A stretch of DNA of 5,358 nt from Pseudomonadota bacterium (GTDB lineage: Bacteria; Pseudomonadota; Alphaproteobacteria; Acetobacterales; Acetobacteraceae): NCBI GenBank assembly GCA_021807465.1, contig JAKBCX010000136.1:1-5358 (forward strand), written 5' to 3'. Every line of letters begins with the position of its first letter. Position 1 is the stretch's first letter. Shown in pieces: positions 1 through 5,358 of the stretch. A model generated the notes under the pieces. That model searched no databases. It was not told where the DNA came from and was given only the letters and a program-made list of their open reading frames with translations. Both the position numbers and the translations under genes were made by a program.

Positions 1-61
1 AAACAGCCGCCAGCAGGGCCACGGCCAGGGGCAGCAGGGCCTCTATAATGCTGTGTTTCAT
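1..61 (-). CDS. N-terminal fragment of a divergent gene, hydrophobic N-terminus, function unknown
   Basis: An ATG at 61 on the minus strand opens a frame that stays open to the window edge (20 full codons). It begins MKHSIIEALLP and continues with a Leu/Ala/Val-rich stretch, so it looks like a signal peptide or first membrane helix with a single basic residue near the start. Codon choice (mostly CTG, GCC, GTG) matches the other genes. The case rests on context: a TTGACA-N17-TGTAAC promoter lies just upstream and points into it, and an AAGGA Shine-Dalgarno-like sequence sits at 78-74, 12 bases before the ATG. It is transcribed away from the carboxypeptidase gene. Too little is present to name a family. 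A short spurious frame is the alternative, but promoter, ribosome site and hydrophobic start together make a real gene more likely. Confidence 0.6.
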   Translation of the reverse strand, partial: MKHSIIEALLPLAVALLAAV

Positions 62-87
62 ACAACTTACCGGTCCTTAACATGCGT

Positions 88-116
88 GTTACAAGCCGTG
101 GCTTGCGGCTTGTCAA
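88..116 (-). promoter_or_regulatory. sigma70-type promoter for the divergent minus-strand gene
   Basis: On the minus strand a perfect TTGACA -35 box (116-111) is followed after 17 bases by TGTAAC (93-88), which matches four of six positions of TATAAT. Transcription would begin near 81-82, giving a leader of about 20 bases before the ATG at 61, with an AAGGA ribosome site inside it. No equally good promoter was seen for the carboxypeptidase gene on the other strand. Confidence 0.6.
91..113. repeat. inverted repeat lying across the divergent promoter (possible operator)
   Basis: ACAAGCCG at 91-98 and its exact reverse complement CGGCTTGT at 106-113 are separated by 7 bases. The left arm overlaps the -10 box and the right arm overlaps the -35 box of the minus-strand promoter. 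A second pairing is possible, CAAGCC at 92-97 with GGCTTG at 100-105, because GGCTTG occurs twice (100-105 and 107-112). The position suits a repressor site that would block the promoter, but no regulator is identified and chance pairing is not excluded. Confidence 0.4.
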
Positions 117-175
117 TAAATGGGTGCAGAGAGAGGCCCAATTTGCCTGTCCTGCAAGGGAGACCGATTCGCCCC

Positions 176-1405
176 ATGCCCAATTTCCGCTCCGCCTCTT
201 ACCTGGCGCTGGCCGCCGCTCTATTCATGGCCGCTCCAATCGCCGCTACAGCCGCCACTGGCGATACTGGCAAGATTGGCGCAACCCCCGTGCCTTCTGG
301 CCCACCCCCGGTGCCAGACAGCCCGATTGCGGACAAATCCACCCCTACCCCGCCCGTTCTGCCGGACATAACGGCCTATGTGCTGATGGACGCCTCCACC
401 GGCGCCGTGCTGGCCGAAGCCGCGCCGCACCTGCAACTGCCCCCCGCCAGCCTGACCAAGCTGATGACCGCGCATCTGGTGTACCAGGCGCTGCACCATG
501 GCGCGCTGAAGATGGACCAGGTAGTGCCCATCTCGGTTGAGGCCTGGCACCAGCAGGGTTCGACCATGTTCATCGACCCCAATTCGGTGGTTACCGTGAA
601 CCAGCTTCTGCACGGGCTTATCATCGATTCCGGCAACGACGCCGCCGTGGCCCTGGCCGAGCAAGTGGCAGGCTCTACCGGCGCCTTTGTTCAGATGATG
701 AACAGAACGGCCAAAAACCTGGACCTGACCGATACCAACTACACCAACGTTACTGGCCTGCCAGACCCCAATTTGCACACCTCCGCCATGGATGTAGCCA
801 AACTCTCCCGCGCCATCCTTCAGGATGAGCCGGAGATTCTAGATATTTCCAAGCAGCAAAGCTACACCTACAACCACATTACGCAGGCAAGCTGGAACCC
901 GGTGCTGAAAGTAGACCCGACCGTGGATGGGCTGAAAACAGGCCTGACCAAGGAAAGCGGCCATTGCATAGATGCCACGGCAAAACGCGGTGACATGCGC
1001 CTTATTGCCGTCGTTACAGGTGGCCCCACCTGGCATGTCAGCACCGCCGCGGTCGAGGCGCTGCTCGATTACGGCCAGCGCTTCTTCACAGACGCGCAAA
1101 TCGCCACGGTTGGCACGCAAATTGGCACGTTGCAAAGCAGCGACCTTAACAGCGGCTCTGTGGCTGTTGGCCCCAACCAAAATGTGGTGGTGACCCTGCC
1201 CACGGACGAAGCCAAGAATGTGACCAACGACATTACCTATAATGCGGACCTCACCAAGGGCGTAACCAAGGGCGAGGTGCTGGGCAGCGTCAGCTATAGC
1301 GCGGGCGGCAAGATACTCGCCACAGTGCCGGTGGTGGCGCTGGCGGATTCCCCCCCCGCTACCTTCATGACAAAAATGAAAGCAAAAATACGGAGCTGGC
1401 TATGA
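176..1405 (+). CDS. D-alanyl-D-alanine carboxypeptidase, PBP5/6 type (peptidase family S11)
   Basis: A secreted serine DD-carboxypeptidase of 409 residues that trims the terminal D-Ala from peptidoglycan pentapeptides in the periplasm. All three penicillin-binding motifs are present: SLTK at 92-95 (nucleophile S92), SGN at 152-154 and KTG at 254-256. Residues 1-26 are a signal peptide (R5, hydrophobic core, ATA before the cut). Residues 38-63 are a proline-rich spacer. The S11 catalytic domain starts near 65, and a PBP5-type C-terminal beta domain runs from about 300 to 392. The last 17 residues, with three Lys and one Arg, look like the amphipathic helix that anchors PBP5 proteins to the inner membrane. 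The frame is open back to 53, but only the ATG at 176 gives a proper signal peptide; an AAGGGAGA at 156-163 is a rather distant ribosome site. The gene overlaps the next by four bases. Family members are named dacA, dacC, dacD or dacF, and I cannot choose between them. Confidence 0.95.
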   Translation: MPNFRSASYLALAAALFMAAPIAATAATGDTGKIGATPVPSGPPPVPDSPIADKSTPTPPVLPDITAYVLMDASTGAVLAEAAPHLQLPPASLTKLMTAHLVYQALHHGALKMDQVVPISVEAWHQQGSTMFIDPNSVVTVNQLLHGLIIDSGNDAAVALAEQVAGSTGAFVQMMNRTAKNLDLTDTNYTNVTGLPDPNLHTSAMDVAKLSRAILQDEPEILDISKQQSYTYNHITQASWNPVLKVDPTVDGLKTGLTKESGHCIDATAKRGDMRLIAVVTGGPTWHVSTAAVEALLDYGQRFFTDAQIATVGTQIGTLQSSDLNSGSVAVGPNQNVVVTLPTDEAKNVTNDITYNADLTKGVTKGEVLGSVSYSAGGKILATVPVVALADSPPATFMTKMKAKIRSWL

Positions 1406-1647
1406 GCGATACCCCTCCCAACCGTCTGTCCATCGACCCGGACAGCAAATTCTTCAACGAAGAGCTGCTCGGCCGCGGCATCGGCATCCGCTTCAACGGT
1501 GCTGAAAAGAATAATGTTGAAGAATATTCCGTCGCTGAAGGCTGGATAAAATTTTCCGTTGGCAAAACAATGGACCGCCACGGCAAGCCGCTGACCATGA
1601 AGCTGAAGGGAACAGTGGAGCCTTACTTCAAGGATAATGCCGCATAA
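1402..1647 (+). CDS. DUF3297 family small protein
   Basis: An 81-residue soluble protein with no signal peptide or membrane segment. It matches, from memory, the DUF3297 family of short proteobacterial proteins. Recognisable parts are the N-terminal RLSIDPDSKFF, the GIGIRFNG segment at about 26-33, NVEEYSVAEGWIKF at about 38-51, the basic GKTMDRHGKPLTMKLKG segment and the C-terminal TVEPYFKD. Length is normal for the family, and its biochemical role is not known to me. The ATG overlaps the TGA of the carboxypeptidase gene (ATGA at 1402-1405), so it is probably translated by coupling from the same mRNA. A strong terminator begins 12 bases after its stop codon, making it the last gene of the operon. 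Its cytoplasmic character contrasts with its secreted partner, so a direct role in peptidoglycan trimming should not be assumed. Confidence 0.88.
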   Translation: MSDTPPNRLSIDPDSKFFNEELLGRGIGIRFNGAEKNNVEEYSVAEGWIKFSVGKTMDRHGKPLTMKLKGTVEPYFKDNAA

Positions 1648-1659
1648 GGCTTTGAAACC

Positions 1660-1688
1660 GGCCAGGGGCGCTGCCCCTGGCCTTTTTT
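1660..1688 (+). terminator. intrinsic terminator of the carboxypeptidase-DUF3297 operon
   Basis: GGCCAGGGGC (1660-1669) pairs perfectly with GCCCCTGGCC (1673-1682) around a 3-base GCT loop, and six T follow directly (1683-1688). On the minus strand the same hairpin lies just past the flavin reductase stop, but only a weak GGTTTC follows it. It is therefore strong for rightward and at best partial for leftward transcription. Confidence 0.92.
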
Positions 1689-1689
1689 G

Positions 1690-2304
1690 TTACACAGGCC
1701 TCATCATATCCAGCCTGCTCTCTGGCCGCACCTCGGCATAAGCGCCCGCCCCGCCAGCCCGAAGCAGAATTCCCGCCCCGAACGTATCGAACACACCATC
1801 CTTCAGCAGCTCGGGCGCGATATGCACCCCCACAACCTCGCCCAGCACCAGCCAGGCATCGGCCGGCATGCCGGCAGCGCTTTTCAGCCGCACAATCTCA
1901 GACAGCTTACACTCAAAATTCACTTTCGCCGCCGCCACACGCGGCGGCTTCACCAGCCTGGATGGCGCCTTTTCCAGCCCTGCCAACTCAAACTCATCCA
2001 CCCCATATGGCGCGGCCGCGGAGCTTTCATTCATCGCCGCCCCCAGCTCGCGCGTTACCAAATTCCACACAAACTCACCCGTATCCTGCACGTTACGCAG
2101 CGAATCTTTGGCGCCGATCGATGAGAACCCGATGATCGGCGGCTTGTAGCAAAACGCATTGAAAAAGGAGTATGGCGCCAGGTTAACACCACCGTCCGCG
2201 CCCTGCGTGGACACCCAGCCAATAGGCCGCGGCCCCACTATGGCATTGAACGGATCGTGCCTCAGCCCATGCCCGCGCGCGGGTTCGTAGAAATATCTGT
2301 CCAT
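1690..2304 (-). CDS. flavin reductase-like, FMN-binding split-barrel protein
   Basis: A 204-residue cytoplasmic protein of the flavin reductase-like (DIM6/NTAB, flavoredoxin) family. These proteins bind FMN in a split beta-barrel and often use NAD(P)H to supply reduced flavin to a partner or reduce a substrate directly. Visible hallmarks are PRPIGWVST at 25-33, NLAPYSFFNAF at 41-51, the KDSLRN phosphate-side segment at 66-71, the FVWNLV strand at 78-83, the NES segment at 92-94 and a late LGEVVGVHI strand at 154-162. It ends in the usual short MRP-type tail. The frame continues upstream to 2415, but the extra 37 residues do not resemble the family and would overlap the GGDEF gene, so I chose the ATG at 2304. 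No clear Shine-Dalgarno precedes it, only GGCGG directly abutting the ATG, so it may depend on transcription and translation of the upstream gene 43 bases away. Substrate and partner are unknown. Confidence 0.88.
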   Translation of the reverse strand: MDRYFYEPARGHGLRHDPFNAIVGPRPIGWVSTQGADGGVNLAPYSFFNAFCYKPPIIGFSSIGAKDSLRNVQDTGEFVWNLVTRELGAAMNESSAAAPYGVDEFELAGLEKAPSRLVKPPRVAAAKVNFECKLSEIVRLKSAAGMPADAWLVLGEVVGVHIAPELLKDGVFDTFGAGILLRAGGAGAYAEVRPESRLDMMRPV

Positions 2305-2347
2305 CCGCCAAAGATAATCATCGCGCCCGTGTTTGAAAGTGCGCGGC

Positions 2348-3646
2348 TCAGCCCCGCACGGCCAAAACGCCCTCAAACGCCGGCTCGCGATAGGCGCAAA
2401 CGCGCCCGCCGCCATTCACTTTGGCTTCGGCCAATGCCCGCGCGGCCCGGCGCGTCAACTCCAGCGGGTTGTAAAGATCATCCATAGTGAAAGACGCCGC
2501 GCCACAGCTCACTGTCAGCAAACCATCCTTGCGCCCAGCATCAGCCAGGCCCAGGGCGCGTATGGCCTCGGCTATCTGGCCCGCCACACGTAACGCCCCG
2601 CTGCCATCGGCCAGCGGTAGCAGTACGGCAATTTCGGTATCGCTATAACGCGCCACAATGTCTCCCGTGCGGCGGGGTACAGCCTGCACGGCCTGCGCGA
2701 CGTCACGCAGGCATATATTAGCCTGACGCGCCCCATAATGGCTGATAAATTGGTCGAACTGGTCAACCTCAATCAACACTAGCCCTAGCGGCTTTTTACT
2801 CCGCACGGCACGCTTGAATTCATAACCCAGGCTGGCATCAAACTGCGCGCGGTCTGCCAGACCCGTCACCGCATCCTCGCCCGCAATGCCATCCACCGCC
2901 CCGGCATGGGCAGGCGGGCGCGTTTCGGCCCGTTTAGGTTCAGTCACGTCAAGCATCACCCCGTTCACCAGCTCCACCGTGCCATCCTCGCCCAGCACCG
3001 CCTGGGCGCTTAAAGTCACGTTGCGAATCTCGCCATCCGGCCGCCGCAGCCTTGCCGCCATATCGAACGACCCGCCATCCGTGGCCACGCCTTGCAACAG
3101 CGCCGCCAGACGTTTGCTGTCCAAAGGATGAAAAGCAGCCAATACGGTTTCCACATCTGGCTGGTAATGTTCGCGCCACAAACCATGAATCCGGAACATT
3201 TCATCGGACCAGATCAGCCTGTTCTCTGGCACGGTAAGCTGCCAATGCCCCACATGCGCGGCCTGCTCCGCCATATCCAGCCAGGCCCGTGCTGCCTGCG
3301 CCTGCGCCTGCGCCCGTTGTGCCAAATCCTGCATCCTGGGATTAACGATTTTCATCTGCCCCTGGCGGATTCGCCTTATCGGCGCCCGGCACAGTACCAG
3401 TAGGGTAAGGAAGGACAGAGCAGCTAGCCCCGCCAATACACGCTGCAATGCTTCAATACCAAAAGGTGCTGCCACCACCAGGCAGGTTTGCGCCAGCGCG
3501 CCGGTCAGCGCCGCAATCATCAGCGCGGCCCGCCTGTGCCCCAGCGCCGTGCGCGCTGTCGCGGCAAACAAATCGTTTACGGCAAAGGCCGCCGCCAAAA
3601 AGCCAACAGCCATCACAGAATCAGGAATCGCCCTTGCCGAGATCAT
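2348..3646 (-). CDS. membrane-anchored PAS-GGDEF protein with degenerate active site
   Basis: 432 residues. The N-terminus has two or three hydrophobic segments (about 10-29, 41-64, 66-88), then an Ala/Gln-rich linker (106-122), a PAS_3-like sensor domain (about 121-240) and a GGDEF domain (about 255-420). GGDEF domains normally join two GTP into c-di-GMP. Here the start DAVTGLADR (258-266) is family-like, but the signature reads SDTEI (335-339) instead of GGDEF. The first metal Asp is Glu (E293 in EVDQF), the guanine-contacting Asn and Asp are Ile and Asn by alignment to PleD from memory (I301, N310), and the late GRNR segment is GGGR. The RxxD inhibitory-site motif is intact (R326-D329), five residues before the signature. 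Cyclase activity is therefore unlikely, and c-di-GMP binding is plausible. The start at 3646 follows GAGG at 3654-3651, and an in-frame TGA lies just upstream. It is 79 bases after acpS and 43 before the flavin reductase gene. Confidence 0.9.
   Translation of the reverse strand: MISARAIPDSVMAVGFLAAAFAVNDLFAATARTALGHRRAALMIAALTGALAQTCLVVAAPFGIEALQRVLAGLAALSFLTLLVLCRAPIRRIRQGQMKIVNPRMQDLAQRAQAQAQAARAWLDMAEQAAHVGHWQLTVPENRLIWSDEMFRIHGLWREHYQPDVETVLAAFHPLDSKRLAALLQGVATDGGSFDMAARLRRPDGEIRNVTLSAQAVLGEDGTVELVNGVMLDVTEPKRAETRPPAHAGAVDGIAGEDAVTGLADRAQFDASLGYEFKRAVRSKKPLGLVLIEVDQFDQFISHYGARQANICLRDVAQAVQAVPRRTGDIVARYSDTEIAVLLPLADGSGALRVAGQIAEAIRALGLADAGRKDGLLTVSCGAASFTMDDLYNPLELTRRAARALAEAKVNGGGRVCAYREPAFEGVLAVRG
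3294..3311 (+). repeat. three tandem copies of GCCTGC inside the PAS-GGDEF gene
   Basis: GCCTGC is repeated three times and is partly continued on either side. On the coding (minus) strand it gives alternating Ala-Gln in the linker between the membrane region and the PAS domain. A change in copy number would keep the reading frame and alter the linker by two residues per unit. Confidence 0.7.
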
Positions 3647-3725
3647 TTTGCCTCATCCACATTAAGAACCAAGCGGGCCGGTACTGATTAACGTCCCGTT
3701 TGTTTTGTAGAATGCAGCAACAAAG

Positions 3726-4136
3726 TTAAGTGTGGGCTAACGGATCGGCGGAAATAATCACCTGCGCGTAGGCGTAAGGGTATTCATCCGTCAACGAAAG
3801 AAACAGGCGCGCCTCATACCCGGCGGGGGTAATGGCCTTCAGCCGCTCCAAAGCCGCCCCGTGCAACGACAATGTGGGCTGCCCGCTGGGCAAATTCGTC
3901 ACCCGCAAATCCGAGAGAAACACCCCATCGCGGAACCCCGTGCCCAGCGCCTTGGCGCAAGCCTCTTTCGCCGCGAAGCGTTTGGCGTAGCTCGATGCCG
4001 CCTGCCCCGCACGCTTCTCAGCCCGCGCGCGCTCGGTTTCAGAAAATACGCGGTGCGTGAACCGCTCCCCGTGCCGCTCCAGCGTCCGCTCGATACGGCG
4101 TATGTCGCAAATATCGGAGCCAAGGCCTATTATCAT
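3726..4136 (-). CDS. acpS: holo-[acyl-carrier-protein] synthase
   Basis: A 136-residue phosphopantetheinyl transferase that moves 4'-phosphopantetheine from CoA to the conserved serine of apo-ACP, making ACP active for fatty acid and lipid A synthesis. The family signatures are clear: [14 protein letters not shown] at 2-15 with metal ligand D8, and [15 protein letters not shown] at 53-67 with metal ligand E58 and K62. A C-terminal LSLTDE...AYAQVIIS strand (113-129) matches the usual SLSHD...A-A-VI ending. Length is normal for AcpS. The ATG at 4136 overlaps the TGA of rsh (4-base ATGA), so translation is probably coupled; an AGGG one base before the ATG is too close to be a good independent ribosome site. 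Linkage of acpS to rsh is familiar in alphaproteobacteria, where lepB and rnc commonly follow, but here a GGDEF gene follows. Confidence 0.96.
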   Translation of the reverse strand: MIIGLGSDICDIRRIERTLERHGERFTHRVFSETERARAEKRAGQAASSYAKRFAAKEACAKALGTGFRDGVFLSDLRVTNLPSGQPTLSLHGAALERLKAITPAGYEARLFLSLTDEYPYAYAQVIISADPLAHT

Positions 4137-5358
4137 GCCCTAGCCCGTTCCACTTGCGCGATGCTGGCCGCGCCGCGCAGCCCCGCTATAACCTGGTTGA
4201 GATGGCGCGTATCACGCACCTCCACATCCACAAGGGCCTCGAAAAAATCCTGCTGGCGCTGCGTAACCTTGAGATTGGCAATCGCCCCACCCTGTTGCGA
4301 AACCGCATTGGTAAGATTGGCCAGTGCCTGCGGGCTATTGGTTGCAATCACACCTATGCGGCCAATAAATTTCCCGGCCTTCGGCTCCATGCGGGAAATC
4401 GCGGCATTATCCCAATCCACGTCGATAAACCGTTCCGGTGTCGCCGCGAATGTTTCAAGTGTGGCGCATTCCTTGGTATGGATGGTCACGCCCTTGCCCG
4501 TGGTAACGATGCCGACAATCTTGTCACCCGGCAGCGGGTGGCAGCATCCGGCATAATGCACATCCATCCCGGCCACCAAGCCGGTAACAGCCATATTGCT
4601 CTCGGGCCGCAACGCGGCATTACGCGGCGAGCGTGCGGCAAGCCCCGTGCCCATGAACGCGGGCAGCATACGCGGCGCGCCACCCCCGCGCAGTTCGGGG
4701 TAGGCCGCATGCACAACATCCTTCGGCCCTACAATGCCGGTGGCAACTGCAACGTAAAGGTCGTCCACGCTCGATTGCTTGAAATGCTTGGCAACAGGCT
4801 CCAGCACTTTTTCCGAACCATCCACGCCATCCTGGCGGAAGGCCTTGGCGAGCATCGACTTACCGGCATCGCGGTGCTGGTCCCGCATCTGCTGCGCCAA
4901 AAAGCGGCGGATGCGGGCACGCGCCTTACCCGTAACAACAAAGCGCTCCCATTGCGGGCTGGGCGTGCCGCCGCGGGCGGTGAGAATTTCCACCTGGTCG
5001 CCATTCTGCAACTCGTAGCGCAGCGGCATAAGCCGGCCATTAATGCGCGCACCCACACAGGTATCGCCAATCTGGCTATGCACCGCATAGGCAAAATCAA
5101 CCGAGGTCGCGCCGCGCGGCAACTGAATGAGCTGCCCCTTGGGCGTGAAGCAGAACACCTGGTCCTGGTATAATTCCAGCTTGGTGTTTTCCAAAAACTC
5201 ATCTGGAGCGGCGGAGTTTTCCAAAATCTCCAGCAGATCCTGCACCCAGCGGAATTTCTTCACATCGCCGGGCGAGGCATCATCTTGCTTGTAAAGCCAA
5301 TGCGCCGCCACACCGTTTTCCGCCACGGCCTGCATTTCCGCCGTGCGTATCTGAATCT
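4133..5358 (-). CDS. rsh: RelA/SpoT homologue, (p)ppGpp synthetase/hydrolase, C-terminal part
   Basis: The frame is open to the window edge, so the N-terminal hydrolase and most of the synthetase domain lie outside. The visible 407 residues start with IQIRT and the [10 protein letters not shown] segment that closes the synthetase domain. Counting from the in-frame Met codon at 5335 (which is internal), a TGS domain spans about 57-119 ([33 protein letters not shown]) and a helical region follows to about 240. A Cys/His zinc-finger or RIS region lies at about 250-310 ([11 protein letters not shown] with C264 and C265, then H286 and C290), and an ACT domain at about 325-395. This full regulatory half is that of long bifunctional RSH enzymes, which set (p)ppGpp levels during starvation. 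The hydrolase and synthetase residues cannot be checked here. relA and spoT are alternative names. Its stop codon overlaps the acpS start. Confidence 0.95.
   Translation of the reverse strand, partial: IQIRTAEMQAVAENGVAAHWLYKQDDASPGDVKKFRWVQDLLEILENSAAPDEFLENTKLELYQDQVFCFTPKGQLIQLPRGATSVDFAYAVHSQIGDTCVGARINGRLMPLRYELQNGDQVEILTARGGTPSPQWERFVVTGKARARIRRFLAQQMRDQHRDAGKSMLAKAFRQDGVDGSEKVLEPVAKHFKQSSVDDLYVAVATGIVGPKDVVHAAYPELRGGGAPRMLPAFMGTGLAARSPRNAALRPESNMAVTGLVAGMDVHYAGCCHPLPGDKIVGIVTTGKGVTIHTKECATLETFAATPERFIDVDWDNAAISRMEPKAGKFIGRIGVIATNSPQALANLTNAVSQQGGAIANLKVTQRQQDFFEALVDVEVRDTRHLNQVIAGLRGAASIAQVERARA

Noticed and set aside
1..42. Repeated CAGCAGGGCC and a GGCCAGGGGC resembling the terminator arm
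   Set aside because: These are explained by repeated Leu-Ala codons in the divergent gene; no hairpin with a T-run is present.
53..175. Longer N-terminus for the carboxypeptidase, starting at 53
   Set aside because: It would overlap the divergent gene and its promoter and put 41 residues, several of them Cys and Arg, in front of a clear signal peptide. The ATG at 176 explains the protein better.
2335..2359. Imperfect hairpin at the stop codon of the PAS-GGDEF gene, followed by TTTC on the minus strand
   Set aside because: The arms 2339-2346 and 2352-2359 have a mismatch, and the T-run is only three bases, so it is too weak to call a terminator or attenuator.
2305..2415. Longer N-terminus for the flavin reductase, starting at 2415
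   Set aside because: The added 37 residues do not look like the family and would overlap the end of the GGDEF gene by 68 bases.
3647..3725. Possible promoter or small RNA between acpS and the PAS-GGDEF gene
   Set aside because: No -35/-10 pair with good spacing and no clear stem-loop was seen in the 79 bases, only the GAGG ribosome site at its end.
4154..5173. Long plus-strand open frame of 339 codons
   Set aside because: It is the antisense shadow of rsh, whose domains are unmistakable. The shadow translation is rich in His, Arg and Gly and shows no domain or ribosome site.

Overview
The window reads as ordinary chromosome from a fairly GC-rich (about 60 % by eye) Gram-negative bacterium. 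It is most likely an alphaproteobacterium, possibly near the Rhodospirillales/Acetobacteraceae. That placement is an inference from protein style, a DUF3297 gene and an rsh-acpS arrangement; nothing in the window fixes the taxon. There are no tRNAs, rRNAs, IS elements or CRISPR arrays, and no sign of recent transfer.

Layout. Positions 1-61 (minus) hold the first 20 codons of a divergent gene with a hydrophobic N-terminus, cut by the window edge. Positions 62-175 are a divergent intergenic region with a good sigma70-type promoter facing left and an inverted repeat lying across it. Positions 176-1647 (plus) form a two-gene operon: a secreted PBP5-type D-Ala-D-Ala carboxypeptidase and, through a 4-base ATGA overlap, a small DUF3297 protein. 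The operon ends in a strong intrinsic terminator at 1660-1688. From 1690 to the right edge everything is on the minus strand. In transcription order (right to left) the genes are rsh (C-terminal part of the (p)ppGpp synthetase/hydrolase), acpS (holo-ACP synthase, 4-base overlap with rsh), a membrane-anchored PAS-GGDEF protein after a 79-base gap, and a flavin reductase-like protein after a 43-base gap. The last gene runs head-on into the terminator of the dac operon.

Functions. The plus-strand operon acts on peptidoglycan. The minus-strand cluster joins stringent-response control (rsh), activation of acyl carrier protein for lipid synthesis (acpS), a probable c-di-GMP-linked sensor and a flavin enzyme of unknown substrate.

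The point most worth following up is the GGDEF protein. Its signature is replaced by SDTEI, and the other substrate and metal positions are also changed, yet the RxxD inhibitory-site motif sits at exactly the expected spacing. It looks like a c-di-GMP receptor or regulatory pseudoenzyme rather than a cyclase. I did not find a convincing wholly new system in the window.
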